DNA of 18,866 bases from contig DATDUP010000013.1 in the NCBI GenBank assembly GCA_035290345.1, forward strand, positions 1-18,866. The letters are read 5' to 3'. Origin of the DNA: DATDUP01 sp035290345 (GTDB taxonomy: Bacteria; Patescibacteriota; Patescibacteriia; Magasanikbacterales; UBA922). Under the pieces are notes generated by a model. It made no database searches, was not told where the DNA came from, and worked only from the letters and a program-made list of their open reading frames with translations. Shown piece after piece: positions 1 through 5,642 of the stretch (positions within the stretch are counted from its first letter, which is position 1; every line of letters begins with the position of its first letter). The position numbers and the translations under genes were made by a program.

Positions 1-259
1 TACCTGCTTCTGTCGGCTCAACAAAACGCAGATCAACTTGTGGGTGATGATCGCCAAACACTCTTTTCTTTATTTCCTGTTTTTGGTGACCCAACACCAA
101 ATAAATCTCTTGAACCCCAGCCCCGGACAACTGTCCGATATTCCTGTCTATCAATGTTTGGTCGCCTACTAAAACCAAAGGCTTGGGTACACCAAGGGCA
201 TTGAGACGATTCCCCTGTCCGGCCGCTAAAATAACACCGGTGTTGATTTTATAGTTCAT
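1..259 (-). CDS. Sugar/alcohol-phosphate nucleotidyltransferase, N-terminal part (cut by window edge)
   Basis: The ATG lies at 259-257 and the frame stays open to base 1, giving about 86 N-terminal residues. Residues 11-19 (LAAGQGNRL) form the nucleotide-binding signature of NTP_transferase enzymes, and PKPL at 25-28 is the usual second motif. These enzymes condense an NTP with a sugar- or alcohol-1-phosphate to give an activated donor and pyrophosphate. The start overlaps the stop of the CDP-alcohol phosphotransferase gene by 4 bp (ATGA), which suggests translational coupling. From that pairing I infer a CTP-dependent cytidylyltransferase (inositol-1-phosphate or phosphocholine cytidylyltransferase type) making the CDP-alcohol. 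The substrate cannot be read from the fragment, and a glucose-1-phosphate thymidylyl- or uridylyltransferase is the main alternative. A purine-rich AGGGAAG stretch precedes the start. Confidence 0.85.
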   Translation of the reverse strand, partial: MNYKINTGVILAAGQGNRLNALGVPKPLVLVGDQTLIDRNIGQLSGAGVQEIYLVLGHQKQEIKKRVFGDHHPQVDLRFVEPTEAG

Positions 260-1020
260 AGTCTTCCCTTTGTTAAGTCATAAATCTGCTTTCCAAACAA
301 CAGAATGGAAAACAATGTATAACCGACACAGAAAAAATACAAAAACAACTCCATTCTCCCGAGTAGAGCGGCAATCAATAAAACTGGGAAAAGTGCGGTT
401 GAACTGAATAAGTTTTTGTTAACCCAATAATATATCCGACGAACCAAAAATTGATCCTGAAAATTCACCAAGTGATTGAGAGATTCCTGACGCAATTCTT
501 CCACTGTCTGACGAGCTGTCTTTAAAGCCCAGGCTCTAGCATCAAGCAGACGATAAATCAGTTTGGCAATACTCGCTCCTGCACCGGCAACAATCAAAGT
601 ACTTTCTCCGGTTTGTTTAAACAAAATCAGACCAACCAAGAAAAAAGCCAGACCATACTGAATATCATGACTCATTGGTTCCACATAAAGAGTACCTGTG
701 ATGCCACCACTTTTTCTATACCTGGCCACTTCGCCATCGCAGCCATCCAAAATAATTGAGAAAAAAATTATTATTGCCGCTACTATATTCCATATTTGAC
801 TATCAAATAAAAGAAGTAGTAAACCGCCGAAAAATACGATCACACTCAAACCAGTGATCTGGTTAGGGGTCAGCGATGTAAAGATAAAAAAACGGGTGAA
901 ATAGATAGAAAACACACGAGAAAAACGCCCCACCAAACTTTCCCCCTGTGGATTTGGCGAACTAGCTTGACATCTTTGTCTTAGCTCAAAGATCGACAAT
1001 TTATGTTCACCAGAGATCAT
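256..1020 (-). CDS. CDP-alcohol phosphatidyltransferase family membrane protein with atypical motif
   Basis: Integral membrane enzymes of this family transfer an alcohol phosphate from a CDP-linked donor to an acceptor alcohol and release CMP. The first half of the signature is present: D-GC-D-G-EV-A-R, at residues 92-100 of the form starting at 1020. The second half normally reads Gx3Dx3D with metal-binding and catalytic aspartates. Here, after the glycine, the sequence is TLYVEPMSHD, so the expected aspartate positions hold Val and Ser; a Glu, a His and a late Asp lie nearby. Hydrophobic segments flank the motif (for example near residues 60-72 and 79-92), with more in the C-terminal third. 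I chose the ATG at 1020, 4 bases after the upstream glycosyltransferase stop; the start at 1065 would run back into that gene and has no better ribosome site. The nucleotidyltransferase ATG overlaps this gene's stop. Confidence 0.85.
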   Translation of the reverse strand: MISGEHKLSIFELRQRCQASSPNPQGESLVGRFSRVFSIYFTRFFIFTSLTPNQITGLSVIVFFGGLLLLLFDSQIWNIVAAIIIFFSIILDGCDGEVARYRKSGGITGTLYVEPMSHDIQYGLAFFLVGLILFKQTGESTLIVAGAGASIAKLIYRLLDARAWALKTARQTVEELRQESLNHLVNFQDQFLVRRIYYWVNKNLFSSTALFPVLLIAALLGRMELFLYFFCVGYTLFSILLFGKQIYDLTKGRL

Positions 1021-1024
1021 ATGA

Positions 1025-2158
1025 TTAATGTATGATAAAATTATGTATCTTAGACATCCGAGCATCCCATGAAAAAGCCTTTACTTGTTCGCCCGCTCTT
1101 TTTACTACTTGGTCTACCCAATCCCCGCCTCCTAGCAAGCGATTGATCGCCGCCGCTAGGGCCTCACGATTATCCGGTGGGACCAAGAGACAATTATTTT
1201 CGTTTCGAAGATAATTAGAAAAACTTGGCAAATCGCTAGCCACCAAAGGAACGCCCGCTGCTAGATACTCAAATAATTTCAAAGGTGTGGTGTAGCGTGC
1301 CGATCTTTCTTCATAGCCAATATTTGGCAACACCAATACATCCGCCGACTTCAAATATTGAATCACCTCATGGTGGGGTAGAAATTCGCCCAAACTAACA
1401 TTATGAATATTATGGTCATCCATATATTTTCTGACGGCAGTCGAATCTTCTTTAGTTCCACCTATCATTACCACCCACCCCTGGATAAGAGAGGCAGCAT
1501 CTAGAAGGGTGTAAACGCCTTTCCATTTATAAAAATGTCCAACATATAAAACCACCCTTTCACCCGCTCGAAGGTTAAAATGATTTGACCAAATTCTAGT
1601 ATCCCGTCCTACCTGTGAGAATTCTTCTAGATCCACACCATTAGGTGCGACCTGGTAACTATTTCTATCAATACCCAATTGTTCATAATAAAAACGGAGA
1701 TTTTCAGCAACCAAAATTTTACGTTTTATTAATTTCAAAAAAAATCCATAAAGCCAACGCCAGCTATTACGAGGCTCGTGATCTTCATAGACCGCCATTT
1801 TTCCCAACAGACTCAACGCCGTACATATTCCCAATTGCCGGGAATAAACTGCCTCAGAAGGATGAGACAGGCTGTACAGAATTGCGCAAATTCCAAATTC
1901 TAGCCGTTGCCAACGAAAATATAATCGATGACTAAACTTTTCCAAAAAACGCAAGTGACCACCAACGCGGATCATTTCAATTGGCCATGGCAAACTGTAG
2001 TAATCTTCAATCTTTTCCGCAATCTCATTGCAGCGTCTGGGGACAAGCAATTTAACATCCACCCCTAACTTTTTCCAAGCGATCACGGATTTAACAATCT
2101 GTAGACCATGAGCCTTTTCGGTTGGCATGCGGGCATTAGCGATGTATAAAATGCGCAT
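1025..2158 (-). CDS. Glycosyltransferase family 4 (GT-B fold)
   Basis: This is a 377-residue GT-B enzyme, predicted cytoplasmic or membrane-peripheral, transferring a sugar from a nucleotide donor. The N-terminal Rossmann strand begins at once (MRILYIANA), followed by the acceptor-side AHGLQ loop at 16-20. The hinge PNGVDLEEF is at 172-180, the donor-domain strand VGHFYKWKG at 206-214, and the donor-binding LKLFEYLAAG at 293-302. The last motif keeps the second Glu of the usual EX7E pair, but the first Glu position is not conserved. I chose the ATG at 2158 because it opens the first beta strand; an ATG at 2188 would add ten residues overlapping the upstream HTH gene. It lies 4 bases after that gene's stop and just before the CDP-alcohol phosphotransferase, so it probably belongs to the same transcript. 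Donor and acceptor are unknown. Confidence 0.92.
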   Translation of the reverse strand: MRILYIANARMPTEKAHGLQIVKSVIAWKKLGVDVKLLVPRRCNEIAEKIEDYYSLPWPIEMIRVGGHLRFLEKFSHRLYFRWQRLEFGICAILYSLSHPSEAVYSRQLGICTALSLLGKMAVYEDHEPRNSWRWLYGFFLKLIKRKILVAENLRFYYEQLGIDRNSYQVAPNGVDLEEFSQVGRDTRIWSNHFNLRAGERVVLYVGHFYKWKGVYTLLDAASLIQGWVVMIGGTKEDSTAVRKYMDDHNIHNVSLGEFLPHHEVIQYLKSADVLVLPNIGYEERSARYTTPLKLFEYLAAGVPLVASDLPSFSNYLRNENNCLLVPPDNREALAAAINRLLGGGDWVDQVVKRAGEQVKAFSWDARMSKIHNFIIH

Positions 2159-2162
2159 ATAC

Positions 2163-2417
2163 TTAATTCGGCCACCGGTTAATAACATCCACTACTTTTT
2201 TCTTTGCTCGTAAGTAGATCTGTGCGGATTCGTTTTCCAACTCAGGTGAAATCAAACTGAGGATTTCTTTTCCTAAAATACGATACTGACGTCCCACTTT
2301 ATTGGCCTTCAAAAGCCCCCGTTTCAAAAGTCGCTTCATAGTGCTGTTACTTACCCTAAGCAGGCTCTGGGCTTCAGCTGTGGTATAAATGGCGTTTGGT
2401 TTTATTTCTTCTGGCAT
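2163..2417 (-). CDS. Small excisionase/MerR-like helix-turn-helix DNA-binding protein
   Basis: This is an 84-residue protein. Residues 11-30 (YTTAEAQSLLRVSNSTMKRL) match the excisionase-family HTH pattern, in which helices that recognise DNA are followed by a short wing (VGRQYRILGKEIL, 41-53). The remaining 30 residues are charged and may pack against or extend the fold. There is no integrase or phage gene nearby, so I infer a local transcription regulator, not a recombination factor. It is the first gene of a cassette followed by GT4, CDP-alcohol phosphotransferase and nucleotidyltransferase genes. Its promoter region carries repeats that could be its own binding site. An ATG at 2453 would give 96 residues, but that start sits inside the predicted promoter between the -35 and -10 boxes, so I prefer 2417. 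Confidence 0.82.
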   Translation of the reverse strand: MPEEIKPNAIYTTAEAQSLLRVSNSTMKRLLKRGLLKANKVGRQYRILGKEILSLISPELENESAQIYLRAKKKVVDVINRWPN

Positions 2418-2422
2418 AAAAA

Positions 2423-2461
2423 GACACTTCTCTAGTGTATCTCGAAGTGTCATAAGGTGTC
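2423..2461. repeat. Candidate operator: 8-bp inverted repeat plus 10-bp-spaced direct repeats
   Basis: GACACTTC (2423-2430) and GAAGTGTC (2444-2451) form a perfect 8-bp inverted repeat with 21 bp between corresponding points, which is two helical turns. On the plus strand GTGTC also recurs at 2447-2451 and 2457-2461, with GTATC at 2437-2441, so related pentamers lie exactly 10 bp apart. The repeats cover the predicted -10 box and the spacer and touch the -35 box, directly upstream of a gene for a small HTH protein. That placement suggests autoregulation. Confidence 0.45.
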
Positions 2462-2463
2462 AA
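2434..2463 (-). promoter_or_regulatory. Predicted sigma70-type promoter of the HTH-GT4-CDP-AP cassette
   Basis: On the minus strand TTGACA (2463-2458) is a perfect -35 box. An 18-bp spacer separates it from TACACT (2439-2434), which keeps the three most conserved -10 bases; GATACA with a 16-bp spacer is the alternative register. Transcription would start near 2427-2429, leaving a leader of only about 10-12 nt before the ATG at 2417. This is inferred from sequence only. Confidence 0.5.
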
Positions 2464-2501
2464 TAGAGTTCAAAAGGTCGACCTGTGGACTATTTTTTGG
2501 C

Positions 2502-3122
2502 TTATTTTAGCAAAAATACGTAATAGCCACTCACCTGCTTACTCTGCGGCTTTTTAAACAACCAGTCAACTCCATCCCCAAGCCATTTTATCCACCCTAA
2601 ACGCCCAAACGGGCTGAGATGCAACCAGGTGGCCACAGGACCTCGCACTGGACAAATCTCGATTTGAGAAAACTGCCCGCATAATCGCCTGATACCATCT
2701 TCAGAAAAACGCCAATAATCGTGATAATACCCAGGTTCGGCATGATAGTAAAACAGAAAAGGTACATATACCAGACAGCTCCCACCCGGACGGAGCGTTC
2801 GATAAATCTCCGACATGGCCAGGAATGGATTGGGTACATGTTCCAGCACAGCCAGGCAGAAAAAACCACCCACTTCTCCGTCACGAAAAGGCAAAGACTG
2901 GATATCACCAATAATGTCCGGACCGTAATCAGGTACTGGATCCATTATTTGGTAATCTACACCAGCCAACAGCGGCCCTAAAATGGCCGCTCGCTGGTCA
3001 TCATAACGGTTCCCCTTACCCGACAATATCCTCAGACCACTGCCCACATCAATTATTCTGCCCCCCATGCCTAATATTTTTTTTGCTTTCTCAAAGAAAA
3101 AATCATCCCAGGTTTTCTGCAT
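2502..3122 (-). CDS. Class I SAM-dependent methyltransferase
   Basis: This 206-residue protein has the Methyltransf_11-type Rossmann fold. Motif I (DVGSGL, 25-30) binds the SAM methionine/ribose side. The post-motif VLEHVPNP is at 92-99 and RPGG at 111-114 precedes strand 5. YHDYWRFS at 133-140 is the Tyr/His/Trp-rich segment seen in many methyltransferases encoded in polysaccharide clusters. There is no signal peptide or membrane segment, so it should act in the cytosol. The start at 3122 lies 4 bases after the GT2 stop, which indicates co-transcription with that gene. From context I infer O-methylation of a sugar or of a lipid-linked glycan. The acceptor is unknown, and a small-molecule acceptor is possible. 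Confidence 0.88.
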   Translation of the reverse strand: MQKTWDDFFFEKAKKILGMGGRIIDVGSGLRILSGKGNRYDDQRAAILGPLLAGVDYQIMDPVPDYGPDIIGDIQSLPFRDGEVGGFFCLAVLEHVPNPFLAMSEIYRTLRPGGSCLVYVPFLFYYHAEPGYYHDYWRFSEDGIRRLCGQFSQIEICPVRGPVATWLHLSPFGRLGWIKWLGDGVDWLFKKPQSKQVSGYYVFLLK

Positions 3123-3126
3123 ATAA

Positions 3127-3954
3127 TCAAGCGTTTAAAAACTGTTTTATTCGCAATTTGGCAATTTTAAGATGATAACGGACATAACGCCAAACCTGCA
3201 AAGGTGGCATCGTTCTTTTAAATCCATGCCATCCATACATGCACAGACTATTAATGACAATTAGTACAGCCCGAGCTAAATTCAACAATATAGATTTCAA
3301 AGTTCGCCACCGTTCTTGTCCGCCCCCCCGTCGTAGTCCACTCCCCATCTTTTCTTCAACTAAGGAGAGGTAAAAATCGTCTTTCCGCCGGCAGGTTTGA
3401 TAATCAGGAATGTGATTGTAAAAACCATTTTTCAACTCCACAATCTTAATATCTTTAGGGATCATCAATTTCTCATGTACGCTCTTAGCCGGGTTCCATT
3501 TAATACCCCCGGTCCGATTGTATAATCGGACATAAACATTGCGATTAAACGAATAATGGATTTTTTTACCATCAATAATTTGCCAACAAGGAAAGGCGTA
3601 CGCCGTTTTTTTATCTGGACTACCGGCTATCACTTCTCTAATTTCCTCCACTAATCCCGAGGTGAGAAATTCATCCGAGTCTAGAAAAAGTACCCATTCG
3701 TGCCTAGCTTTCATTGTTGATCGCTCACGAACAACAGCAAAATTACTGATTCTGACATTGAGCTCATCTGTTTCTGTCTGTCTATAAATAGGCACTCCAT
3801 AATTTTCCGCTATCCCCCTAGTTCGATCCGTACTATTGCCGTCAAATAAAAAAACATCTGCAAATTCCCTTACACTTTCGAGGCAGGCCTCAAGATGCTT
3901 TTCAGCATTTAAGGTGAGAATCGGGACTGAACAGGGTATTTTGTTCTCACACAT
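3127..3954 (-). CDS. Glycosyltransferase family 2 (GT-A fold)
   Basis: This inverting GT-A enzyme resembles the WaaE/KdtX-like group. From the ATG at 3954 the protein has 275 residues. LTLN at 13-16 starts the nucleotide-binding fold, DGNSTD at 38-43 binds the nucleotide, and LDSDE at 91-95 contains the DxD metal site. The NFA-x2-R-x-R pattern before it matches the family. The basic, hydrophobic C terminus (about residues 205-275) probably associates with the membrane. An ATG at 3975 would add seven residues, but it coincides with the predicted -10 box on this strand, so I prefer 3954. The gene is divergent from the methyltransferase at 3996 and is followed 4 bases later by another methyltransferase. 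The transferred sugar is unknown. Confidence 0.9.
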   Translation of the reverse strand: MCENKIPCSVPILTLNAEKHLEACLESVREFADVFLFDGNSTDRTRGIAENYGVPIYRQTETDELNVRISNFAVVRERSTMKARHEWVLFLDSDEFLTSGLVEEIREVIAGSPDKKTAYAFPCWQIIDGKKIHYSFNRNVYVRLYNRTGGIKWNPAKSVHEKLMIPKDIKIVELKNGFYNHIPDYQTCRRKDDFYLSLVEEKMGSGLRRGGGQERWRTLKSILLNLARAVLIVINSLCMYGWHGFKRTMPPLQVWRYVRYHLKIAKLRIKQFLNA

Positions 3955-3957
3955 ATT

Positions 3958-3986
3958 TTGACGTTGCCGGGGCATTATAATATAAT
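3958..3986 (+). promoter_or_regulatory. Strong predicted sigma70-type promoter for the plus-strand methyltransferase
   Basis: TTGACG (3958-3963) and TATAAT (3981-3986) are separated by exactly 17 bp. This is near consensus and the best promoter match I found in the window. The predicted start is near 3992-3994 and the ATG is at 3996-3998, so the mRNA would have almost no leader. The -35 box lies just upstream of the divergent GT2 start codon. Confidence 0.6.
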
Positions 3987-4002
3987 CATTCTAATATGAA
4001 AA
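3974..4002 (-). promoter_or_regulatory. Predicted divergent promoter for the GT2-methyltransferase pair
   Basis: On the minus strand TTTTCA (4002-3997) precedes TATAAT (3979-3974) with a 17-bp spacer. The start would fall near 3967, about 13 nt before the GT2 ATG at 3954. The two TATAAT boxes on opposite strands are interleaved at 3974-3986, so RNA polymerase is unlikely to occupy both at once. The -35 box is only a 4/6 match. Confidence 0.4.
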
Positions 4003-4907
4003 ACCCTTCCCTGTCTAATGCTCTAGAGACTGCCTATAGAGTTTTAGGTCCGTTTTCAGCCCGCTTCCAGGTTGACCGCCGCCGCTATCTTCATACCCTG
4101 GACATCATTACTTCGCAAGGCGACTGGCAAGGAAAAAATATTCTGGATATTGGCACTGGCATCGGCCTCACCCCCTTGGCCTTAAAACAACTGGGTATAG
4201 CATGCCATGGTCTTGATTATTATGTCTTTCCAGAAAATGATAACACGATGTTTGGTATAGACGAAATCAATGAACTCGAAACTATCTGGGCTAAAGAAGA
4301 GCTTACCATTCACAACCTTGACTTTCTTAACTGCTCTCCATCTGATCTACCACAAAAGTTCGATATGATCATCGCGGAAGCAATCATTGAACACCTTCCT
4401 GACCCCCGACTATTTCTGGAACGCTGTGCAACCCTTCTGAATAAAGAAGGCTTGCTTTTAATCTCTACTCCCAATCTGGCTACTCTGCTAAAACGATTGC
4501 GCTTTGTGATTGGTCGCTCCCCGCTTTGGCCCCTTCCTGACTTTTTTCGTGCCGGAAAAAATTTTACCGGCCATTGGCGGGAATACACTCTTCCGGAATT
4601 AGTTTATATGTGCGAAGCATCCGGTTTTACTGTCATTCTCAAACAGAACATTAATCTTCTGGCACGGTTCAAATTTTGGTCGGCCTGGCGAAAAAATCTC
4701 CGTGCCCTGATCACCAAACTTTCCTTTTTCTTACCCGGTTCTCGAGAGATGAACTATGTCCTCTGTCGTCTCCTTCCTTCAGCCTCTATTTCACCGCCTC
4801 AATCCACAATGTCTGTCCCACCTTTCCCACTAACCACTGTTTCCACTTCCGCGGCAACAACGAACCCAAGGGAAGATGCCGATGCGGAAAATGATTCAAA
4901 CAAGTGA
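3996..4907 (+). CDS. Class I SAM-dependent methyltransferase with Ser/Thr/Pro-rich tail
   Basis: This is a 303-residue cytosolic methyltransferase. Motif I (ILDIGTGIG) lies at 49-57, an acidic strand-2 end (LDYY) at 73-76, FDMIIAEAIIEHLPDP at 122-137, and the strand-5 STPN at 157-160. HWREYTLPEL at 193-202 is typical of glycan-cluster methyltransferases of the UbiG/Methyltransf_23 type. The recognisable domain ends around residue 260. Residues 261-303 are a low-complexity Ser/Thr/Pro/Ala tail whose coding DNA (from 4786) overlaps, antisense, the 3' end of the next gene. The tail may be a read-through extension and not a functional domain. It is the only plus-strand gene in this part of the cluster, so it is expressed from its own promoter. 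The acceptor is unknown; sugar O-methylation is an inference from context. Confidence 0.88.
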   Translation: MKNPSLSNALETAYRVLGPFSARFQVDRRRYLHTLDIITSQGDWQGKNILDIGTGIGLTPLALKQLGIACHGLDYYVFPENDNTMFGIDEINELETIWAKEELTIHNLDFLNCSPSDLPQKFDMIIAEAIIEHLPDPRLFLERCATLLNKEGLLLISTPNLATLLKRLRFVIGRSPLWPLPDFFRAGKNFTGHWREYTLPELVYMCEASGFTVILKQNINLLARFKFWSAWRKNLRALITKLSFFLPGSREMNYVLCRLLPSASISPPQSTMSVPPFPLTTVSTSAATTNPREDADAENDSNK

Positions 4908-5640
4908 AATCGTCTACTACCTCTACTGATACTGAAGAAAAATCCTTAAACATCTCTTTTACTTCACGGGTGGTGTAGAATTTGGTTAACTCATTTCCTC
5001 CTTCATACACGCCGTCCGTATAACGATTCGCCAACCCCTGTTTTCCTAGCTTCCATAGCTTACCCTGTAAAATCCCTTTGCTGAGGTAAATGTAATACCA
5101 CCAATGCAAAGAATTTTTGTTATACATCATAGCCCCCATTTTTCCGCCCTTTTTTAAAACGCGCAAAATTTCACTGATCGCCCGGGGAGTATCCGGCATA
5201 TGCATCAAACAACCAAAAGCCAACACATAATCAAAGGTCCCCTCGGCAAAGGGAAGGCTCTGAGCATCAGCAACCAAAACTTCCGCTCCATCCAAAGAAT
5301 TCAACCCTAAGCGGGTCTTAGTCAGCTCAACTGCTCGCGGAGTTAAATCGATGGCCGTAACTTCGGCCCCTGCTCGCACAAATTGTTCCGTACTCCAGCC
5401 CGTCCCGATCGCGATATCCAAAACTTTTTTGCCAGACAACGCCGCATAATCTACGACTGACGAAAGTAGAGGGTAACCAATCTGAGCCCAAGGCATCCAT
5501 TTGATTATTTTCCGGTCAATATTGCGAAAAAACGCCCAATCCGCTTTTATCTCCTGATTGTTCATGAGATAGGTGAAGGGGTGGCTGTTCCACCAATCCT
5601 TTGTTTTTTGAGTTAGATCCCCATTTTGTCCATTGTCCAT
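4786..5640 (-). CDS. Class I SAM-dependent methyltransferase
   Basis: This 284-residue protein is the last gene of the eight-gene minus-strand operon. DWWNSHPFTY at 15-24 is the leader typical of a group of cluster methyltransferases. Motif I reads VLDIAIGTG at 73-81, with Ala at the first glycine of the usual GxGxG. The strand-2 acidic end is AIDLTP at 96-101, FDYVLAFGCLMHMPD is at 136-150, and the LKKGGKMG strand-5 region is at 162-169. The C-terminal segment keeps a normal domain ending, with conserved-looking Leu, Pro and Trp residues, which argues that this frame, not the antisense tail, is the ancestral coding sequence in the overlap at 4786-4907. The start follows the asparagine synthetase stop after 2 bases. 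It probably methylates the glycan precursor; the acceptor is unknown. Confidence 0.9.
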   Translation of the reverse strand: MDNGQNGDLTQKTKDWWNSHPFTYLMNNQEIKADWAFFRNIDRKIIKWMPWAQIGYPLLSSVVDYAALSGKKVLDIAIGTGWSTEQFVRAGAEVTAIDLTPRAVELTKTRLGLNSLDGAEVLVADAQSLPFAEGTFDYVLAFGCLMHMPDTPRAISEILRVLKKGGKMGAMMYNKNSLHWWYYIYLSKGILQGKLWKLGKQGLANRYTDGVYEGGNELTKFYTTREVKEMFKDFSSVSVEVVDDFTCLNHFPHRHLPLGSLLPRKWKQWLVGKVGQTLWIEAVK

Positions 5641-5642
5641 AA

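Noticed and set aside
2163..2417. Excisionase-like gene as part of a mobile element
   Set aside because: No integrase, attachment-site repeat, tRNA or transposase is present, and the gene is tightly linked to glycan genes.
2475..2484. AGGTCGACCT palindrome as a terminator after the methyltransferase at 2502
   Set aside because: It leaves only a 3-bp stem with a 4-nt loop and a short T run; too weak to call. It could be a chance palindrome or an extra protein-binding site.
2597..2911. 104-residue minus-strand open frame
   Set aside because: Another frame within the methyltransferase at 2502-3122, whose SAM motifs are intact.
4661..4706. GGCACGG/CCGTGCC inverted repeat
   Set aside because: A 7-bp match with a 32-nt loop inside the methyltransferase coding region and no T run after it; likely chance.
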